In this document: positions 1 to 4,576 of the stretch, in pieces | Position numbering within the stretch: the first letter of the stretch is position 1 | Layout: the number at the start of each line of letters is the position of its first letter | The notes under the pieces: generated by a model | The model's input: only the letters and a program-made list of their open reading frames with translations | Database searches by the model: none | Told to the model about the DNA's origin: nothing | Assembly: GCA_903863315.1 (NCBI GenBank) | Contig: CAIPBN010000546.1 | Coordinates: forward strand, 1-6,624 | Direction: 5' to 3' | From: an uncultured Verrucomicrobiota bacterium | GTDB lineage: Bacteria; Verrucomicrobiota; Verrucomicrobiia; Limisphaerales; SXTU01 | DNA: 6,624 bases | Position numbers and translations under genes: made by a program

Positions 1-348
1 GACGCGCTCCCCGCGCTTGAGTTTGTGGGGCTTCAACTCGTCCACGGTGATGGCCACCTTGTCCTTCAACTCAATGACGCGGCACGGGCCCATCACCGGT
101 TCGAGGGGCATCTGCTCCATCGTGATGCCCTTGGCGATGAAGTGGCGCGGCGCGTCCATGTGCGTGCCGGTGTGCGCGCTAAGGGCGAGCTTGGTGAGGT
201 TGCACGGGATCGTCTTGCCCGGCTGCCCGGGGATGGGATCGCCGAGCTTCACGTGCAGGCCGACGCGACAAACCGGGTCGCCGGGCCATTGCACCATGCC
301 GTCGCGCAGGTCCACGGTGATGTCGATCCAAGGGGAGGTTTTGCTCAT
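1..348 (-). CDS. Cyclase-family metal-dependent hydrolase (kynurenine formamidase-like), C-terminus cut by window edge
   Basis: The first 116 residues are present; the gene continues past base 1. The diagnostic motif of the cyclase family (Pfam Cyclase, which includes bacterial kynurenine formamidase KynB and isatin hydrolase) is plain at residues 57-70: SAHTGTHMDAPRHF. By family knowledge H59, H63 and D65 bind the divalent metal and H69 is the second conserved histidine near the active site. The N-terminus (WIDITVDLRDGMVQWPGDP) also fits the family, which usually opens with a 'D.(S/T)..L..GM..WPGDP' segment. There is no signal peptide, so the protein is probably cytoplasmic. Members hydrolyse amide or ester bonds in small molecules; the substrate here cannot be read from the sequence. 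The start at 348 gives the expected N-terminus and lies 14 nt after the stop of the upstream dehydrogenase, so the two are probably co-transcribed. No Shine-Dalgarno sequence is visible before the ATG. Confidence 0.87.
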   Translation of the reverse strand, partial: MSKTSPWIDITVDLRDGMVQWPGDPVCRVGLHVKLGDPIPGQPGKTIPCNLTKLALSAHTGTHMDAPRHFIAKGITMEQMPLEPVMGPCRVIELKDKVAITVDELKPHKLKRGERV

Positions 349-362
349 GGCGGGGTGCTGGA

Positions 363-1490
363 TTACTTGCCGAAGGCGATGACGTTCTTGATGCCGGTGG
401 CTTTGCCGGTGAGCAGCTCGCGGAAGTTTTCCACGGGGTGGCGCGCGGAGATGACCTTTTCCAGGGCCAGCGGCCAGCGCCGCTTGAACTCGCCCAGGTC
501 GCGGACGGCGGCCTGGAAGGCGGCCTTGTCCGCGTTCACCGTGCCGACGATGACCTGGTTCTTCAGCACCAGGTTGCGCATGAGCTGGTTGCCCTCGACC
601 TGGATGTGGCCCTCGGGTGCGGGAATGCCGGTGAAGACAAACACGCCGTTCAATCCCAAGTGCATCATCACCTCGAACGAGGTCTTCGACACGCCGACCG
701 CTTCATAGACGAGGTCGATGTTTCCGACGCGCTCGGCAAGCTGCGCGGGTGTGCACTCGGCGATGGAGATGTATTTCGCCCCGAACGACTCGACGAGCGC
801 GGCCTTGTCATTGGGCTTGGGCGAGCGGGAATAAACGTAGGTGTCGAAGCCGTTGAGCACGCAGGTCATCGCGCCGAGAATGCCGATGGGGCCGGCCCCA
901 AGGACGACCGCGCGCAGGCCCTTGCCCTTCGGCTGGCCGGGCTCCTCGCACGCCCAAGGCAGCCGGGATTGAATCTGCCAGACTTGCGTGAGGCCCTTCT
1001 CCGCAATGGTGAGCGGTTCGGCGAGGACGGCGAAGTGGCGGAGCTCCTGGGGCACGACCACGAAGTTCTTTTCGTCGTCCACGAAGAACTCCGTCATGTA
1101 GCCGTGGTGCTGGTTGATGCCGCGCTCGTTGAACTTCCACGTCGCGCAGAAATCCTGGCGGTCAATCTGGCAGGGACGGCAGTTCGGGTCCGGGCAGGGC
1201 CGCCGCACGGAGGGGACGACGAGGTCGCCGACTTTGGCGTGCTTCACGCCGCTGCCGACCTCAACGACTTCCCCCAGCGCCTCGTGCCCGAGCACGAGAT
1301 AATCCGAGCCGGCCGGCGGCGCGCCATAGACGAAGGTGCAAATCTCGCGGTCAGTGCCGCAGATGCCCACGTCGAGCGTGCGGACCTTGAGCTGGGTGGG
1401 CCGGGAAATTTCGGGATGCTCGTGTTCGAGCTGGGCGACCTGGCGCTGCGTGGGCACGACGCCCACGGCGCGCATCTTGGGTTTCTTCAT
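363..1490 (-). CDS. Zinc-dependent medium-chain dehydrogenase, glucose 1-dehydrogenase type
   Basis: The 375-residue protein matches the archaeal-type glucose 1-dehydrogenase branch of the MDR superfamily, which oxidises glucose (or galactose and other aldoses) to the lactone with NAD(P)+. Visible landmarks: GICGTDREI at 42-50 with catalytic-zinc ligand C44; LVLGHEA at 65-71 with H69 and E70; a structural zinc lobe with C99, C104, C107 and C115 (spacing C-x4-C-x2-C-x7-C); E158 in LAEPL, near the position of the further zinc/substrate ligand; the Rossmann loop GAGPIG at 198-203; and YSRS at 220-223, where R222 sits in place to contact an NADP 2'-phosphate. The stretch NQVIVGTVNADKAAFQAAV (311-329) corresponds to the conserved substrate/cofactor region of Sulfolobus glucose dehydrogenase. 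The open frame extends to 1703, but the extra 71 residues run through a repeat element and resemble nothing in the family; the ATG at 1490 (or one five codons later) gives the normal N-terminus. It is first in a probable operon with the cyclase-family hydrolase. The exact sugar is inferred only. Confidence 0.88.
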   Translation of the reverse strand: MKKPKMRAVGVVPTQRQVAQLEHEHPEISRPTQLKVRTLDVGICGTDREICTFVYGAPPAGSDYLVLGHEALGEVVEVGSGVKHAKVGDLVVPSVRRPCPDPNCRPCQIDRQDFCATWKFNERGINQHHGYMTEFFVDDEKNFVVVPQELRHFAVLAEPLTIAEKGLTQVWQIQSRLPWACEEPGQPKGKGLRAVVLGAGPIGILGAMTCVLNGFDTYVYSRSPKPNDKAALVESFGAKYISIAECTPAQLAERVGNIDLVYEAVGVSKTSFEVMMHLGLNGVFVFTGIPAPEGHIQVEGNQLMRNLVLKNQVIVGTVNADKAAFQAAVRDLGEFKRRWPLALEKVISARHPVENFRELLTGKATGIKNVIAFGK

Positions 1491-1536
1491 GTTCGTTGGT
1501 TCAAGCGCGACGGCAAGCAGCGCGCCGCGGTGGCGC

Positions 1537-1567
1537 ATCATATACGAACGAGACCAAGGCGACTCAA
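1537..1567 (-). promoter_or_regulatory. Candidate sigma70-type promoter for the dehydrogenase operon
   Basis: Read on the minus strand, TTGAGT (1567-1562) is followed after 17 nt by TATATG (1544-1539), or after 19 nt by TATGAT (1542-1537). Matches to TTGACA/TATAAT are 4/6 and 4-5/6. The predicted transcript would start near 1530, about 40 nt before the chosen ATG at 1490. The position supports the shorter gene start, but the motif is weak and PVC promoter consensus sequences are poorly known. Confidence 0.3.
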
Positions 1568-1581
1568 GCACAAGAGTTGAA

Positions 1582-1678
1582 CGTGCCGGCGACTGGTAGT
1601 CGCCGTGTTGCGTGCGAGCGGCTGCTGGCATGTCGTTCTGCGGGTCCAGTCGGACGGCGACTGCAAGTCGCCGGCACG
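1582..1678. repeat. REPIN/BIME-like inverted pair of REP hairpins (97 bp) in divergent intergenic region
   Basis: Two 24-nt arms face each other at 1582-1605 and 1655-1678. Their outer 13 bases (CGTGCCGGCGACT and its complement) pair perfectly. Each arm is also a perfect hairpin: CGGCGACT at 1587-1594 pairs with AGTCGCCG at 1598-1605 around loop GGT, and CGGCGACT at 1655-1662 pairs with AGTCGCCG at 1666-1673 around loop GCA. The arms differ only in the 3-nt loop. The spacer 1606-1654 is 49 nt. This double-hairpin pair is the layout of REPINs and BIMEs, non-autonomous elements moved by RAYT (TnpA-REP) transposases; that link is inference, because no RAYT gene is in the window and the arms begin CGTGC, not the canonical GTAG/GTGG. 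The element lies between the start of the dehydrogenase (1490) and that of the acetylesterase (1714), so it may affect transcription of either gene. The rest of this 223-nt intergenic stretch shows only the candidate promoter. Confidence 0.82.
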
Positions 1679-1713
1679 GGGCTTGAAGAAAAGCCGGGCG
1701 CATTCGTCATCCG

Positions 1714-3255
1714 ATGCGCATGAAACATCTGCCCCATTCGCTCCCATTCACCCGTTCCCTAGCCTTGCTTGCCACTCTTGCCGCCGTTTCCGCCCAAGCG
1801 GATGTGAAACTGCCGGTCATCTTCAGCGACCGCATGGTCCTCCAGCGCGACCAGAAGGTTCCGGTCTGGGGCTGGGCCGATGAGGGGGAGAAAGTCACGG
1901 TTGAGTTTGCCGGGCAAAAGGCTGAGACCACCGCAAAAGACGGCAAGTGGTCGGTCGCGCTCACGCCCTTGAAGGCCAGTGCCACCGGGGCAAAGTTCAC
2001 CGTCAGCGGAAAGAACAAGGTGGAGTTTAGCGATGTCGTCGTGGGCGAAGTGTGGTTCTGCTCCGGCCAGTCAAACATGGAGTGGAGCGTGGCCGCCTCG
2101 AAGAATGCGAAGGAGGAAATTGCCGCCGCGAACAATCCGCGCATCCGCCACTTCAAGGTGCCGCACGTCACGGCCACCGAGCCGCAGACCGAGGTGAAGA
2201 CCTCCGGCGGGTGGCAGCTCACCGCGACCAACACCGTGGGCGGATTCACCGCCGTGGGTTATTTCTTTGCGCGTGAAATCCAGAAGGAACTGGACGTGCC
2301 CATCGGCCTCATCGGCTGCAACTGGGGCGGCACGCGCATCGAGCCGTGGACGCCGCCGGTCGGCTTCCAGTCCGTCCCCGCGCTCAAGGCTGATTTCACG
2401 GACAAGCTCGCCACCTTCCCCGCGCGCTCCGTCGCCAAGTCGAAGGAGGGCAAGGAGATCCTCGACAAGAACGGCAAACCCGTGCTGAACGTCAGCAGCA
2501 GCTCCCCCCTCTCCATCTACAATGCGATGGTCCATCCGCTCATTCCCTACGCCATCAAGGGCGCGCTCTGGTATCAGGGCGAATCCAACAACGGCGAAGG
2601 CATGCTCTACTTCGAGAAGAAGAAGGCGCTGATCAACGGCTGGCGCACGCTCTGGAACCAGGGTGAGTTCCCGTTCCTCTTCGTGCAGCTCGCGCCCTAC
2701 AACTATGGTGCCCCTCGCGCCGAGGCCTTGCCCGGCATCTGGGAAGCCCAGACCGCCACACTCTCCATACCGAACACCGGCATGGCCGTCACCACCGACG
2801 TGACCACCGTGGGCAACATCCACCCGCCGGACAAACAAACCGTCGGCCACCGCCTCGCGCTCTGGGCGTTGGCCAAGACCTACAACAAACCTGTCGCCAG
2901 CTACGCCAGCCCGCTCTTCGACACGCTCAAGGTCGAGGGCAACAAGGCCAAGCTCACGTTCAAGCACGCCGACGGCGGCCTCAAGTCCCTCAACGGCCAG
3001 CCGCTGACGTGGTTCACCATCGCGGGTGACGACAAGAAGTTCGTTGAAGCCAAGGCGGAGATTTCCGGGAGCACCGTCACCGTCAGCGCAGAAAGCGTGG
3101 CCAAGCCCGCCGCCGTGCGCTTCGGTTGGAATCAAATCGCCGAGCCGAACCTGGCCAACGCCGCCGGCCTCCCCGCCTCGCCCTTCCGCACCGACAAGTG
3201 GACGGACGCCGTGATGCCCGCCGCCGCCGCGCCCGCGCCTCCGGCGAAGAAGTAA
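1714..3255 (+). CDS. Secreted sialate O-acetylesterase family protein (SASA/DUF303, SGNH hydrolase)
   Basis: The 513-residue protein begins with a signal peptide (basic start, hydrophobic 15-25, likely cleavage AQA/D after residue 29), so it acts in the periplasm or outside. Residues about 30-110 form the beta-rich domain usual in this family (LPVIFSDRMVLQRDQKVPVWG). The SGNH hydrolase begins at GQSNMEW (118-124) with nucleophile S120. Block WYQGESN is at 286-292, and the Asp/His pair is in TTDVTTVGNIHPPDK, with D362 and catalytic H370. The family removes acetyl esters from sialic acids or, in Verrucomicrobia and Bacteroidetes, probably from plant or algal polysaccharides. About 100 further residues form a C-terminal beta domain, ending in an Ala/Pro-rich tail (AAAAPAPPAKK). 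The length is normal. Start: ATG at 1714 or 1720, two codons apart; neither has a clear Shine-Dalgarno sequence. The gene is divergent from the dehydrogenase and is followed after 7 nt by a small lipoprotein gene, suggesting one transcript. Confidence 0.92.
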   Translation: MRMKHLPHSLPFTRSLALLATLAAVSAQADVKLPVIFSDRMVLQRDQKVPVWGWADEGEKVTVEFAGQKAETTAKDGKWSVALTPLKASATGAKFTVSGKNKVEFSDVVVGEVWFCSGQSNMEWSVAASKNAKEEIAAANNPRIRHFKVPHVTATEPQTEVKTSGGWQLTATNTVGGFTAVGYFFAREIQKELDVPIGLIGCNWGGTRIEPWTPPVGFQSVPALKADFTDKLATFPARSVAKSKEGKEILDKNGKPVLNVSSSSPLSIYNAMVHPLIPYAIKGALWYQGESNNGEGMLYFEKKKALINGWRTLWNQGEFPFLFVQLAPYNYGAPRAEALPGIWEAQTATLSIPNTGMAVTTDVTTVGNIHPPDKQTVGHRLALWALAKTYNKPVASYASPLFDTLKVEGNKAKLTFKHADGGLKSLNGQPLTWFTIAGDDKKFVEAKAEISGSTVTVSAESVAKPAAVRFGWNQIAEPNLANAAGLPASPFRTDKWTDAVMPAAAAPAPPAKK

Positions 3256-3262
3256 TCGTCCC

Positions 3263-3559
3263 ATGAACCGCCTCCTGCTTTGCACCCTTCTGGCTGTGCT
3301 TCCGCTTGCCGCGTGCAAGCGGAAGCCTGCTGGAGCTGGTGCCGCGCCCGAGGCCCCGGCCGCACCTCCCAATCCCGAAGTCGATCTGAAGGCGCTCAAC
3401 GAGGCGGTGCGGGCCCACGTCATGGGCCAGTTGAAGGATCCCGCCACCTTGGATGATCTCGTGCAGGCGGGTTTCATCAAGCGGCTTCCCACCGCGCCGC
3501 CAGGAAAGAAATACGTCCTGAGTCCGGACAAGAAGTCCGTGCTGCTGGTTAATCAGTGA
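3263..3559 (+). CDS. Small lipoprotein of unknown function
   Basis: The 98-residue protein has a lipoprotein signal peptide: hydrophobic 4-15, then lipobox LAAC with the lipidated cysteine at C18. A short Ala/Pro-rich linker follows (about 22-39), then a compact domain (41-98) with predicted helix DLKALNEAVRAHVMGQLKD, a segment LDDLVQAGFIKRLP and a C-terminal beta-like part with PPGKKYVLSPDKKSVLLV. The pattern 'LV..GF...LP..PPGKKY' looks like small domains I associate with other PVC exported proteins, sometimes with prepilin leaders, but I cannot name a family. The residues after C18 are basic (KRK), with no Asp at +2, so outer-membrane sorting is plausible. The start lies only 7 nt after the acetylesterase stop, so it is probably co-transcribed and may be translationally coupled. 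It may partner the acetylesterase, but nothing in the sequence shows this. Confidence 0.8.
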   Translation: MNRLLLCTLLAVLPLAACKRKPAGAGAAPEAPAAPPNPEVDLKALNEAVRAHVMGQLKDPATLDDLVQAGFIKRLPTAPPGKKYVLSPDKKSVLLVNQ

Positions 3560-3611
3560 CGGCAGGACGCGGCTGGACTTTCCTCCGGCACCCAGCGCTT
3601 TCAACCGCAGG

Positions 3612-4421
3612 CTATTTGTCCCACAGCGCGTTGGGGTCGTCGCGCGGGGCGAGGAAACCTACCTTGCTGCTGGGCATCAATTCGACGTGGCCATCCACCA
3701 TGGCGACCGTCGCGCGCCCATTGTGCCGGTTCACCAGTCGGGTCTGGTCCGGATACGTCAGCCAGAAATTGGGCGGCGTTGAACCGGGAACGGGGCTTAG
3801 CCAGAAGGCCGCATTGGCCGTTGGAGAAGTGGATTCCTGCCATTGGTCCGCATTGGGATTGGTCAGCCCGGTAGCCGTGACGGTGGCACAGTCCGCGTAA
3901 ATCACCGTGCCGGAGGGCTGGCGCACTGAGTCTTCGCGGTTATAGGTCTGGCCTCCATTGTGATATGAGATGCCCAGCTCTGGATAGCTCATGCCAATCC
4001 CAAACGAGGCCGGCCCCTTGCCCGCATGCTGAAACTCGGCGCATTGATGGCTCTTGAAGGTCCCGGCTGAGAACGGCCGCAGCATGTCCATCCACCAGAC
4101 TTGGTTGGCCCCGTTGGTCAGGATCACCGTCCCGGGTGGCATCAACGCCGGCACCGCGCCGTTCATGTTGGTGTCGATGAGCTTCACGATCCGCGCATCG
4201 CTGCTGTCGGTGTAAATCGCCGAGGCCAGGCCGATCTGCTTCAGGCTGTTGAGGCACTGGGTTCCCTTGGCCTTGGCTTTCGCCTTGGCCAGGGCCGGCA
4301 ACAACATTCCGGCGAGGATTGCGATGATGGCGATGACGACCAGAAGTTCGATCAGAGTGAAGGCTGCGCATCTCAGCAGGCGATGCGCGCTGGAACCAAC
4401 AAGGACGCCGGCAGGTTTCAT
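3612..4421 (-). CDS. Prepilin-type secreted protein with H-X9-DG motif (PVC pseudopilin-like)
   Basis: The 269-residue protein carries a type IV prepilin/type II secretion leader: a 20-residue N-terminus with two arginines, then FTLIELLVVIAIIAILAGML (21-40). If cleaved before F21, E25 is the conserved +5 glutamate. The residue at -1 is Ala (A20), not the usual Gly; 'AFTLIE' leaders are frequent in Verrucomicrobia. After the membrane helix comes an Ala/Lys helix (ALAKAKAKAKGTQCLNSLKQIGLA), then a globular part of about 190 residues. Near the C-terminus H233 and D243-G244 form the H-X9-DG motif (HNGRATVAMVDG) typical of the large PVC pseudopilin families, where it follows residues such as TRLVNRH. 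The role of these proteins is unknown; some may decorate or assemble type II-like pseudopili. It is convergent with the lipoprotein gene (52-nt gap, no convincing terminator) and divergent from the cytochrome gene. No other start codon is available before the leader. Confidence 0.9.
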   Translation of the reverse strand: MKPAGVLVGSSAHRLLRCAAFTLIELLVVIAIIAILAGMLLPALAKAKAKAKGTQCLNSLKQIGLASAIYTDSSDARIVKLIDTNMNGAVPALMPPGTVILTNGANQVWWMDMLRPFSAGTFKSHQCAEFQHAGKGPASFGIGMSYPELGISYHNGGQTYNREDSVRQPSGTVIYADCATVTATGLTNPNADQWQESTSPTANAAFWLSPVPGSTPPNFWLTYPDQTRLVNRHNGRATVAMVDGHVELMPSSKVGFLAPRDDPNALWDK

Positions 4422-4576
4422 GGCGGTGTTGATGTCGGATTTCTTATGCCGACGGTCGGACAGTCCTCCCGCGCCATTTTTCGGTCAATGGATTTTTCCG
4501 CCATCCTGGCCGCGAGAATTTCCGCGTTCCAAGCTCAAGTCCCGCCGCTACACTTGCGTCTGACTCCTAAATCAAG
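4422..4576. promoter_or_regulatory. Divergent intergenic region with small palindromes, possible shared control region
   Basis: This 155-nt region separates two divergent starts (4421 minus, 4577 plus), so it must hold both promoters. Three symmetrical sites are visible: an 11-bp perfect palindrome CCGACGGTCGG at 4449-4459; CCATT/AATGG (4474-4478 and 4487-4491) around an 8-nt loop; and an imperfect 16-bp palindrome at 4511-4526 flanked by CGCG. TACACT at 4549-4554 could be a weak -10 for the plus gene, with no good -35. None is strong enough to name a regulator, and short palindromes are expected by chance in GC-rich DNA. Confidence 0.25.

Noticed and set aside
438..1580. 380-codon open frame on the plus strand, opposite the dehydrogenase
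   Set aside because: It mirrors the codon periodicity of the real minus-strand gene, is rich in Arg/Ala/Gly/Asp/His as expected for a GC-rich shadow, and shows no family motif.
1582..1678. Intrinsic terminator or riboswitch in the upstream region
   Set aside because: The hairpins are strong but symmetric, lack a T-tract, and follow the paired-arm geometry of a mobile repeat; no known riboswitch motif was seen.
1605..1883. Small plus-strand open frame starting within the repeat
   Set aside because: It encodes repeat-derived residues and then overlaps the acetylesterase signal peptide in another frame.
2071..3531. 486-codon minus-strand open frame opposite the acetylesterase and lipoprotein
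   Set aside because: It spans two well-supported plus-strand genes, has low-complexity Arg/Gly-rich composition and no recognisable domain.
3560..3611. Bidirectional terminator between convergent genes
   Set aside because: I compared the GC-rich segments on both strands and found no stem longer than a few pairs and no T-run.
4449..4459. Operator palindrome CCGACGGTCGG
   Set aside because: Too short for a confident call in GC-rich DNA; kept only as a note in the intergenic feature.
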